Shown in pieces: positions 44,569 through 52,292 of a stretch of DNA of 64,000 bases. Source of the stretch: CBDBND01 sp965262665 (GTDB lineage Bacteria; Pseudomonadota; Alphaproteobacteria; Rhodospirillales; Rhodospirillaceae); contig CBDHFR010000003.1 in assembly GCA_965262665.1 (NCBI GenBank), positions 1,198,088 to 1,262,087 on the forward strand. Reading direction: 5' to 3'. Each line of letters starts with the position of its first letter. Position 1 is the stretch's first letter. The notes beneath the pieces were generated by a model, which had not been told where the DNA came from, did no database searches, and saw only the letters and a list, made by a program, of their open reading frames with translations. The translations under genes and the position numbers were made by a program.

Positions 44569-44704
44569 GTGGGGTGGTAGGGTGAGCGTCACTCAATCAA
44601 CAGGCGGTGGTATGGTAGGGTGAACGTCACTCAATCAACAGGCGGTGGGGTGGTAGGGTGAACGTCACTCAATCAACAGGCGGTGGTATGGTAAAGTCGA
44701 CAGC
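44569..44704 (+). repeat. 38-bp tandem direct repeats (three full, one partial)
   Basis: Units start at 44569, 44607, 44645 and (partial) 44683. Same unit and same right flank (ATGGTAAAGTCGACAGCTAT) as 19632-19729. Follows the ISAs1 remnant directly. Confidence 0.87.
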
Positions 44705-44972
44705 TATCAACAAAACAGATGGAACCATGGCCGGGAGTTCCAAGATCGTTTGTAAGACGATCTACGACGAGAACACCGGGCGCATGAAGATGAGGATTCA
44801 ATACCTCAGGGAATATGAACCCGAGACGGAGCCAAAACTCGCGAAGGGGCCAGTGCCCTCGCGGCTATTGTCGATGTTCTTGCCAAGAAAGGCTGGCGCC
44901 GGACAGGCGTTAAGACGAAAGTACCGCCGGGGGACTGCAAAAAAAGAGGTTTGGGCTTCGGCCAGGCGCTAG
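44688..44972 (+). CDS. Possible short protein after the 38-bp repeats
   Basis: From ATG 44688: MVKSTAINKTDGTMAGSSKI, then VCKTIYDENTGRMKMRIQYL and a basic tail. The first 13 codons are also present after the repeats at 19711, where the frame ends early. Codon pattern up to about residue 50 looks plausible; beyond that it becomes arginine-rich and may be out of frame. Function unknown. Confidence 0.3.
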   Translation: MVKSTAINKTDGTMAGSSKIVCKTIYDENTGRMKMRIQYLREYEPETEPKLAKGPVPSRLLSMFLPRKAGAGQALRRKYRRGTAKKEVWASARR

Positions 44973-45401
44973 AAGTGGAGACCGGGGCCTAGCTGCCGAA
45001 AGAGCCGAACCGTTTACCAAGTTCGCCTAAATGTCGGAGCCCCGAGGCGCGACAACTCAGATTTTGAGAAACCCAATACATCAGCCGCTTAGGGACATTT
45101 GAGCGTGATCGCATATTAATCTCACTGACCGTCCAGGAACGTCCAGCTGGGGTGGATATGAGAACGGTCTGTCATTGCCTGCCATCGGGACGCGCGAGGA
45201 TGCCGCGTCGGTGCATTTTGGGGCCCTCATTTTCAACCCGCTCGTGGGGCGCCGGTCATGCCGCTTCAGCGGCATACTCAAAACCCACACACCCCCAACG
45301 CACCATATTACAGACCTGATATAGGGCTTTTGAGGGGATAACGTCGCCCCCTTTACGGCTCCCGCACGCGGGATAGTCATTGGTCAATACCGTTATCTGC
45401 A
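44973..45401. other. Intergenic, left flank of the satellite module
   Basis: No gene supported. If 45.4-50.5 kb was an integrated satellite, one attachment site could lie here, but I see no repeat matching the integrase end near 50510-50620. Confidence 0.35.
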
Positions 45402-45642
45402 TCGGATTGTGACGTGTCCGAGTGACGGAAAGCAGCTCGTCGTTATGCTTTTTCCTCCCATTCGGTTAGCTCAAACTCACCGGCCTCTGGCGATGTAGTG
45501 TGCGGCGTATCCGTCACACCGTCACAACCGTTGGCAGCTGCGGCTTTCCGCGCTTTCGCATCCGTCACAGGGTCTGGGTTTGTGACGGATGGAGAATCGC
45601 TGTAACCGTTATCAGATAAGGGTTGTGACGTTGTGACGGATA
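45402..45642. repeat. GTGACG/CGTCAC iteron-like repeats at the 3' end of the primase-helicase gene
   Basis: At least nine copies of GTGACGG or its complement (e.g. TCCGTCACACCGTCACAACC, GCATCCGTCACAGGG, TTTGTGACGGATGG, GTTGTGACGTTGTGACGGAT) lie in both orientations, inside and just after the gene end. In protein they give 'SVTTSQ', 'PSVTN', 'DPVTD', 'DGVTD'. They resemble the origin-like repeats at 54764-54933. Confidence 0.6.
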
Positions 45643-47713
45643 GAGACGGGGTCTCCCCGATACCATAGTTCTTCCAGGCCTTTTCGAAGTCACTGCGTTT
45701 GTAACCCTTCGCGGTTTCACTACCCGTGACGTTCGCTCCTACACGTTTTGTGCCAGGCGTGATGCCGAACGGCTTGAGCAACTTGGCCAATCCTCGCGCG
45801 GTCAATTGCTTTCCAAGCCGCCATTCCGGCCATGGGCGGTCTTCCATCGTGTTGAGTTTTTCCAGAATAGAGTTTGTCGACAGAACTTTGGGGTCATCTG
45901 CTTCGCGGAACACCTTATGGATATCCTCAAGGAGCGTTTCCCCTGCGCTGGTTTCATCCTTGGTATCGGCGCTGATCGCTTCCGCTGCGCACCAGGCCCG
46001 CCCGCCCTTGCCGGCCCATGGTCCACCAGCGCAATCGGCGATGGCCAGCAGAGATTCCCAGGCATCGCGGGCACGGTCGTGCAGGCAGGGCGGAAATGCT
46101 AATTGGTTACGCTTTGCCAGGATAGAATCAGCGTTGTCATTAATAAATCGGGCGACCCTCCTCCGAATATCCTTGATGGCTTGTTTGTCGCGGTCGCGCC
46201 AGCGCGGTAGGTCGCCGCGGTTTGGGGGCCGTCGCTCCATATGGATAACAATAGAGCGATCCCTGACAGTGTCGTGTAAGCCTCCAATTCCCGAAATAGC
46301 TTTGGGGCACCACGTGTTGAAATAGCGGGGTTCATGATCGTCGCCAACGCTACGCATAACATTGGCTGAGTCGTGCCGCTGAGAGCCATTAACAATGCCG
46401 CGCAACTCGGTATCGTCGCCGAAAAAGGTGTCGGTCTCGTCAAGCAGAAGAGTTGGCTCGTGGAGTTCGATGGTTCGGAACAATGCCGCTGGGGTGATTT
46501 TGCCGCTGACAGGAAGGGGACGAAAGACTAGCGAGCCGATGACTTCCATCAAGAGAGTTTTCCCACACCGCGGAGTGGCAGACGTTAAGTTGAGGAAAGT
46601 CGATATCTCAAGCCTGTCATGTAGCCATGTGTGGAAGATCCAAAGTGCTATGGCGTAGGCTGCGTGTTCGGGCAATTTGACGTGCGTTTGGATTACAGCA
46701 ACGACTTCATCGAGTACCGTTGCACCGGCTACTGGCTCAGACCAAAGTTCAATGTCTTCCCATTTTATTGGCTGACCTTGAAGATCCTTTCCCTTACCAC
46801 CATTAAGTCGATCTATCGCCTTATCGATTTTCTGTATTCGAACCTTCTTGCACTCCTTCATAATGCGAGCACGCAAATTTTCCCATTGGTCCGGTCTGTC
46901 ACGTTCCAGTGCCGCCAGTCGGCTCACAATCTTGGACTCTAAGAACACCCCAGGTTTATCCTTGCCCTCGGCAAGCAGGCTTGAGGATTCGTCTTCGTTT
47001 TCTCCTTCGGGCGATTGGAGCAACGGCAGGTCTCCCAACCCTTCGCCCATACCTTTGGGTTCGTATTTTTGGACGTGCTTCTCAAGCCAGGCGTTGACAT
47101 CCCGCCCCGCCTCGATCTCGTCAGCGATATCCGGACCGCCCCGAGCGATGGGCGGCAGCACAAGGCGTATATTGGGACAATGCGGATGCAGGTGAGCGGC
47201 AAGTGCCTGCATGACCTTGTGGCCGGCTTCGTCCCCGTCCGCGACCAGAATCAAAGGTCTGCCGTAAAGTGGCGACCAGTCTGTCTTCTGCCAAGCGTTT
47301 GTTCCTCCGGCCCAAGTGACTGGAAAAGCCTTAGTGGAATTCTTGAGGACTGCTTCAACGCATTTCTCACCCTCGACGACCATGACTGGAAGGCTCCGGT
47401 CGCGCTTGAGCAGTTCGGGCAAGCGGTACAGCGGCCGGGCTCCGTCAAGCTGCAATGATTTAAGCCAGCACCTATTGCCTCTTTCGTCTTTTGAAGGGGT
47501 GAAAGGATAGACGGATTTTTTACCGTCTTTTTCATAGCGTTGGATCACAAAACAAAGGTCGCCGGCAGCGTCGTAATACTCGTAACTGCCATTGTGATGT
47601 GATGGTAATTCCTCAATGACCTCGGGAGTGTTTCCGGGCGCCGACTCCGCGGGCGCTCTTTCATCTCCGCTGAGCGGATCAAACATATTTCTGCCTCCAT
47701 CGCCGACACTCAT
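45443..47713 (-). CDS. Satellite-type Toprim/DUF3631 helicase (P4 alpha-like replication protein)
   Basis: 756 residues. The N-terminal 230 residues hold a Toprim domain: LPVMVVEGEKCVEAVL and RPLILVADGDEAGHKVMQAL (DGDEAG). From about 330 the DUF3631 ATPase: STFLNLTSATPRCGKTLLME (Walker A PRCGKT), PTLLLDETDTFFGDDTELRG (Walker B LLLDET). The C-terminal end is a Ser/Thr-rich tail encoded by iteron-like repeats. It overlaps the upstream primase-like gene by 4 bases. Likely origin-binding helicase-primase of a mobile satellite. Intact. Confidence 0.85.
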   Translation of the reverse strand: MSVGDGGRNMFDPLSGDERAPAESAPGNTPEVIEELPSHHNGSYEYYDAAGDLCFVIQRYEKDGKKSVYPFTPSKDERGNRCWLKSLQLDGARPLYRLPELLKRDRSLPVMVVEGEKCVEAVLKNSTKAFPVTWAGGTNAWQKTDWSPLYGRPLILVADGDEAGHKVMQALAAHLHPHCPNIRLVLPPIARGGPDIADEIEAGRDVNAWLEKHVQKYEPKGMGEGLGDLPLLQSPEGENEDESSSLLAEGKDKPGVFLESKIVSRLAALERDRPDQWENLRARIMKECKKVRIQKIDKAIDRLNGGKGKDLQGQPIKWEDIELWSEPVAGATVLDEVVAVIQTHVKLPEHAAYAIALWIFHTWLHDRLEISTFLNLTSATPRCGKTLLMEVIGSLVFRPLPVSGKITPAALFRTIELHEPTLLLDETDTFFGDDTELRGIVNGSQRHDSANVMRSVGDDHEPRYFNTWCPKAISGIGGLHDTVRDRSIVIHMERRPPNRGDLPRWRDRDKQAIKDIRRRVARFINDNADSILAKRNQLAFPPCLHDRARDAWESLLAIADCAGGPWAGKGGRAWCAAEAISADTKDETSAGETLLEDIHKVFREADDPKVLSTNSILEKLNTMEDRPWPEWRLGKQLTARGLAKLLKPFGITPGTKRVGANVTGSETAKGYKRSDFEKAWKNYGIGETPSLSVTTSQPLSDNGYSDSPSVTNPDPVTDAKARKAAAANGCDGVTDTPHTTSPEAGEFELTEWEEKA

Positions 47714-48123
47714 GACGACACATTCAGCATGTGGGCTAGGGCGCGCGCCGCATCTGACTGCGATTTACCGGATAGATAAGCGGCCAGAGACACCGGATCG
47801 CCGCCCTTAACTCCCTCTAAGGCGAAGTCAGCCCATCGGCCCGTCCGCAGGTTGATTCGAAACGATCCAGGACGACGGTCCACTCGGCGTGGGTTTCGGG
47901 CCACCCACTCCCAGCCCTGCTGGCACCCATCCGGGAGCCAGCGGGCGACCAACGCCGGCAGCACCCTTAGCGCTGCGTTGTTGATGGCGGCGAAGTCAGG
48001 AAGGCGTTGGCGTTTGGCAACGCTGCGTACCGCTACCGTGGTACTCCCGGATCGCTCGGCATTTGCCGTACCGCACAGCCTGTTTTGACCATTACCGGTC
48101 GGGCGCTTTCTTGTGCGTGCCAT
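47710..48123 (-). CDS. Small primase-like/DNA-binding N-terminal protein of the satellite
   Basis: About 137 residues from MARTRKRPTGNGQNRLCGTA (ATG 48123). Core: DFAAINNAALRVLPALVARW, LPDGCQQGWEWVARNPRRVD, GSFRINLRTGRWADFALEGV, KGGDPVSLAAYLSG. The 'GSFRINL.TGRWADFA....GGD..SL.AYL' block is the zinc-ribbon-adjacent N-terminal region found at the front of P4-type primases; here it is a separate gene coupled to the Toprim/DUF3631 gene (ATGA overlap). Confidence 0.7.
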   Translation of the reverse strand: MARTRKRPTGNGQNRLCGTANAERSGSTTVAVRSVAKRQRLPDFAAINNAALRVLPALVARWLPDGCQQGWEWVARNPRRVDRRPGSFRINLRTGRWADFALEGVKGGDPVSLAAYLSGKSQSDAARALAHMLNVSS

Positions 48124-48127
48124 GGTG

Positions 48128-48319
48128 TCATGCCGAGCGCTGTCGAGCGTTAAGCCAGGCCTCAACCTCAGACTGGCGCCAACCCACCATGTTGGGGCCA
48201 AGCTTGATCGAGCGGGGGAACGGATCGGTCTCGCGGTCCATGTAGACGTAGATGCGTGACCGGCTGATGCCCGTCAGCTTCACGACGTTAGGCAAACGAA
48301 GAATTCGTTCTTCAGACAT
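48128..48319 (-). CDS. AlpA-family transcriptional regulator
   Basis: 63 residues: MSEERILRLPNVVKLTGISR, SRIYVYMDRETDPFPRSIKL, GPNMVGWRQSEVEAWLNARQ. A MerR-like winged HTH matching AlpA/prophage CP4-57 regulators ('R...V...TGLSR.TIY......G.FP..I.LG...VGW...EV..W'). AlpA activates excision or replication genes in P4-like elements and PICIs. It lies 4 bases upstream of the primase-like gene. Confidence 0.92.
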   Translation of the reverse strand: MSEERILRLPNVVKLTGISRSRIYVYMDRETDPFPRSIKLGPNMVGWRQSEVEAWLNARQRSA

Positions 48320-48428
48320 TTGATTGCTCCCGTAATCGTTGGGACGCGAACAGCCGCGTCAGATCGGGAGAGGATGCTTAACTGCTGTGGTAAAAGCTGA
48401 AGAAATAATAATTTGCTGCGAAAATTTT

Positions 48429-49280
48429 CTAACTATCGTCAAGGTCGCTCTGGGCAAGGGTGTGCACGTAGTCCTCGGTAACCTTGAGGTTTGATTGCCT
48501 GAGCCCTTCCACGTCGACGCCGGGAGAGTTAAAGACGGCGTCTAATCCCTGAGGCGGTAGAAGCGGCCTTTGGCCAGAGCGCGGTCCCCCATTCGGCCGG
48601 GTTTCGTTCCGGTATCGCTGCCAAGCCTTCCATACCATACCGTAGGTAGGGAGGTGGTAGAGTTGGGGCTTATCCCCGTCATAGAGTTCCTCAAGCACTT
48701 CAATCACAGCACGGCAAATTGAAAGTTTCTGCCTCCACCTCTCCCCCGATGAGTGGCCGATCCTAATCACCAACTCTGGCGCTATTCCGCCGAGCTCTTG
48801 CACCTCGACCGCCCAACCAATTGCCCAGGCGATTATCTGGTCGCGCAACGCCGTCCAATATTGTGCGTGAGGTTGTGGTCCGCGCCTTTTGGGTGGGGGA
48901 TCCCCGGGATTCTCCGCCCATTTCCTTAACGCATCGGGCATCGGCCTCCCGGCTTTGCGGTAGAACTCGATGGCACGCTCCAGCGCTGGGCGAGCGTGAG
49001 CCAAGAAGTCGACCATGTCTACCAGCCAATGGCATTGGGATTCAGCGGTAATTTTATCTTCGGGGAGGCCGACCAGGCAACGTCGCGCATGGTTTTCGAT
49101 GAGATGCGCGTAATTGACTTTCTGCTCTTGTTCAGGAAGAAAATGGAACCGCAAAGCGTCCGTAAGGAGGTCTTTGATGAGCGGATCTAAGAAAAATTCT
49201 TCTAAGACATCCTTAATCTGGTCGAAGATTTCCTCCCGCTCTCTTCGCCGCTCAAGGGCGCGTCGCTCCCGCTCACGCAT
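48429..49280 (-). CDS. Satellite hypothetical protein
   Basis: 283 residues, start overlapping the integrase end by 8 bases. A charged N-terminal coil (RERERRALERRREREEIFDQ) precedes a helical body with HWLVDMVDFLAHARPALERA and a basic, proline-rich middle (PGDPPPKRRGPQPHAQYW). It lies between int and alpA, where satellites often keep an accessory or regulatory gene. Family not recognised. Confidence 0.5.
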   Translation of the reverse strand: MRERERRALERRREREEIFDQIKDVLEEFFLDPLIKDLLTDALRFHFLPEQEQKVNYAHLIENHARRCLVGLPEDKITAESQCHWLVDMVDFLAHARPALERAIEFYRKAGRPMPDALRKWAENPGDPPPKRRGPQPHAQYWTALRDQIIAWAIGWAVEVQELGGIAPELVIRIGHSSGERWRQKLSICRAVIEVLEELYDGDKPQLYHLPTYGMVWKAWQRYRNETRPNGGPRSGQRPLLPPQGLDAVFNSPGVDVEGLRQSNLKVTEDYVHTLAQSDLDDS

Positions 49281-50508
49281 CTGTTCGGTTCCCGTGTCGG
49301 ACCATTGGAATAACCTTCGACTTGTGACCGATCGCTAGATATTCAGCCCATTGCTCCATAAGCTTGGAACGCCGCTCGAACAGATCGGAGCGCGCGTAGG
49401 CGGCCTCCGCCTTGTTAGGGATGGTATGGGCCAGTGCCGCCTCCATGACCGCGCGGGGCGCGTTGGTGCATTCCGCCGCCCAATCGCGAAAACTCGACCG
49501 GAAGCCGTGCGGCACGGCGTCCAGGCTTAGCTCACGCATCAGCTTGGACAACGTCATGTCGGAGAGCGGCCTGCCGGGCCGGGTTCCGGGAAAGACGAGA
49601 CCACTGCCGTTCCCGAATTGCCGTGCTTCGGTCAGAATCTCCACGGCTCGTGCACACAGCGGAACACGATGTTCACGCCCGGCTTTCATCCGCTCAGCCG
49701 GAATGGTCCAGATTGCCGTGTCCAAATCGACCTCGCTCCACATCATATGCCGGACCTCGCCAGACCGTGCTGCCGTCAGGATCAGCAACTCAAAGGCCAG
49801 CTTAACGACTGCACTGCTACCAGATGCGCGCACGGCCTCTATCGCGCTGACGACTTCGCCATGCGGCAGGGCCCGATGATGGCGCTTAGCTTTGCCACTC
49901 TGCTTGGGAAGCGCGGCACCGATGGCATCGCCAGCCGGATTGTCCTGCCTGAAACCTTGGGCCACGGCCCATTTCATGACGGTCGAGATGCGTTGGCGCA
50001 CGCGTCGTGCAGTTTCCGGCTTCTCGTGCCAGATCGGCGTGAGCACGTTGAGCACATCCGCTGTGTCGATATCTGACACTGGGCGCTTGCCTAGCTTGGG
50101 AAACACATAGGTGCGCAAAGTAGTTTCCCATTGTGCGGCGTGCTTGGCATTGCCCCAGCTCGGCCGGTGGAGTTCAATGACGGCCGCGGCTGCCGCTTCG
50201 AAGGTCGGTACGATGACCTGCCGGCGAAGATCCATCGGATCGCCACCGGTCCGTGCGATCTTGCGGTTGGCAAGCGCTTGCTCGCGGGCTTCTGACAGCG
50301 ATACCAGCGCCACGCCCCCGAGCCCGAGAGTCCGCTGCCGTCCATGGATGACTAGTCGTTGCTCCCATCGCCGTGCACCGGATGGATCGATCTTCAGGTA
50401 CAGGCCATTGCCGTCACAGTACCGGCCAGGTTTGGTGGTCTTGCGCACAAAAGCTGGTGTCAACTTCTTGTCGGGATGCTTTCCCTTGGGCTTGCGACCA
50501 GTGGCCAT
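49273..50508 (-). CDS. int: Tyrosine integrase, P4-like
   Basis: 411 residues. N-terminal DUF4102 arm-binding domain (GRYCDGNGLYLKIDPSGARR, WEQRLVIHGRQRTLGLGGVA), central SAM-like domain, catalytic domain with R in LLILTAARSGEVRHMMWSEV, HGFRSSFRDWAAE (H-x-x-R) and the C-terminal Tyr region NKAEAAYARSDLFERRSKLM. It would integrate and excise the satellite. It is the first gene of a minus-strand set int - hyp - alpA - primase - helicase. No tRNA or attachment site is visible beside it. Confidence 0.93.
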   Translation of the reverse strand: MATGRKPKGKHPDKKLTPAFVRKTTKPGRYCDGNGLYLKIDPSGARRWEQRLVIHGRQRTLGLGGVALVSLSEAREQALANRKIARTGGDPMDLRRQVIVPTFEAAAAAVIELHRPSWGNAKHAAQWETTLRTYVFPKLGKRPVSDIDTADVLNVLTPIWHEKPETARRVRQRISTVMKWAVAQGFRQDNPAGDAIGAALPKQSGKAKRHHRALPHGEVVSAIEAVRASGSSAVVKLAFELLILTAARSGEVRHMMWSEVDLDTAIWTIPAERMKAGREHRVPLCARAVEILTEARQFGNGSGLVFPGTRPGRPLSDMTLSKLMRELSLDAVPHGFRSSFRDWAAECTNAPRAVMEAALAHTIPNKAEAAYARSDLFERRSKLMEQWAEYLAIGHKSKVIPMVRHGNRTDA

Positions 50509-50629
50509 GATATGAACTCCTAATTTAGCCCATTATACTTTAGGGGATAATACGAGAGATCGCGAGACGGCACAAGACACTAGGATTCGAAAAGCCGCAA
50601 GTATTAAGGGGATTATTGGACGCATCGAG

Positions 50630-51690
50630 ATGCGACAAGAAGGTGATATGGCGGAGGCAGCGTCCGGGAACGCTTCGGAGCTCATCGAAAAGCTGCCAAC
50701 GCGCCACAATGGGCACTACGAGTATTACGACGATAAGGGCGACCTCTGTTTTGTGGTCCAACGCTACAAAAAAAGGCAAAAAGCGTTATGGTTCATACAC
50801 TCCTATCCAGCCTGAGAATGCCAAGACATGCTGGCTCAAATCTTTGAAGGTCGGCGGCCTCAGGCCGCTGTACCGCTTGCCTGCCCTGCTTGAGTACGAC
50901 CCAAAGCGCCCGATCATGGTTGTTGAGGGTGAAAAATGCGTTGAGGCAGTCCTCAACAATTCCACTAAGGCGTTTCCAATTACCTGGGCCGGCGGAACAA
51001 GCGCTTGGCAAAAGACAGACTGGTCGCCACTTTACGGCAGACCCTTGATTCTGGTCGCGGACGGGGACGAAGCCGGCCACAAAGTCATGAAAGCACTTGC
51101 CGCTCACCTACATCCGCATTGTCCCGATATACGCCTTGTCCTCCCGCCTATCGCTGATGGTGGCCCGGATATCGTCGACGAGATCGAGGCGGGGCGTGAT
51201 GTCAACGCCTGGCTTGAGAAGCACGTACAAACATACGAACCCGATGGGATGAGCCCCGATGGGATGAGCAATGGATCGCCGGACCGATCTCCACTCCAAT
51301 CGCCTGAGGGAGGCAACGAGGATGAATGGGAAAGCCTGATCGCCGCGGGCAAGGACAATTCGGGCGTGTTCTTTGAGCCCGAAACGTTGAGCCGACTGGT
51401 GGCACTGAAACGTAACAGACCCGATCAATGGATAAATCTACGCGAGCGCATCAAGCGAGAGTGTCCGAAAGTTTCGATACTAGAGCTTGATAAGTCGATA
51501 CATGCGTTACTAGGCGGCGGTGCCCGCTTGCAGGGCCATGCAATTGTGTGGCCGCAGTATGTGCCATGCCCAAAACCGGTCGACGGCGCTGCCCTGTTCT
51601 CTAAGTTCGTCGACTTGATCAAGACCTATGTCGTGATGCCGGAAGGTGGCGCGGAAGCAGTGGTGGCTTGGGTTTTGGCGTGCGGTCGCG
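50630..51690 (+). pseudogene. Second Toprim/DUF3631 gene, frameshifted and truncated
   Basis: Homologous to 47713-45443: ELIEKLPTRHNGHYEYYDDK, GDLCFVVQRYKK, then a shift at the A7 run (about 50769-50775), CWLKSLKVGGLRPLYRLPAL, RPIMVVEGEKCVEAVLNNST, LILVADGDEAGHKVMKALAA and VVMPEGGAEAVVAWVLA. Homology stops at about 51683 before the Walker A, where IS630-derived sequence begins. It is divergent from the integrase, a mirror image of the first copy. Confidence 0.85.
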
Positions 51691-52288
51691 ACCGAACGTT
51701 GCGGCGGCGGCGCTGGCCAACACGATGGCGACGATGGACGACCAGCCGTCCCCGTCGACCGGGTCGTTGACGACCCAGACGATGCGCGTGCCATTGGGCC
51801 CGTCCAGGCGCACATTGATGCTGTGCTGGGCATGCCCGCGGGGCAGCGCCTCGTTGTACGCCACGGAGGTCTTCAGTTCGTCCCCGGTGTAGAGGTCGGT
51901 AATGTGGAACAGCCAGCTGTCGGGCAGATGCCGCAGGCGCGGGGCCCGTTCGTCCACGGGGTAGTAGTTCTCGAAGTATTCGCGCTCCAATTCCCGGAGC
52001 CGTTGGCCGCGGTAGAAGAACCCCGCGAAGTAGATCTGGATGTCGTCTTCGGAGCGCCCGTCACCGAACACCAGGCTGTTGCCGTGCGCCTGGAGGATGC
52101 CAGCGACCTTGTGGGCGGGCAGGTTGGCCATGACGACGCTGTCTCCGGGGTCGAGTTCGGGTACCAGGACCTGTTCCACATAGGCCTTGAAGGCAGCCCC
52201 ATGCATCGGCCCGTCGAGGAGCATCGGGGCCGCCAGGCCCGGAGAGGCGCAAGCCGGCGGTCAACGTGGTGGTCTTCCAATGGCCATG
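51690..52288 (-). pseudogene. IS630 transposase fragment joined to an unidentified gene fragment
   Basis: From the right: PHGHWKTTTLTAGLRL, a frameshift, MLLDGPMHGAAFKAYVEQVL, VPELDPGDSVVMANLPAHKV (IS630 middle; catalytic D changed to A in VVMAN). At about 52090 the same frame passes into unrelated sequence: SEDDIQIYFAGFFYRGQRLR, ELEREYFENYYPVDERAPRL, DSWLFHITDLYTGDELKTSV, GTRIVWVVNDPVDGDGWSSI. That part looks like real protein but I cannot name it. The unit separates the broken primase from the VapE gene. Confidence 0.6.
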
Positions 52289-52292
52289 GGGT

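Noticed and set aside
50509..50629. tRNA or attachment site next to the integrase
   Set aside because: No tRNA arm or T-loop sequence recognised, and no matching repeat at the other side.
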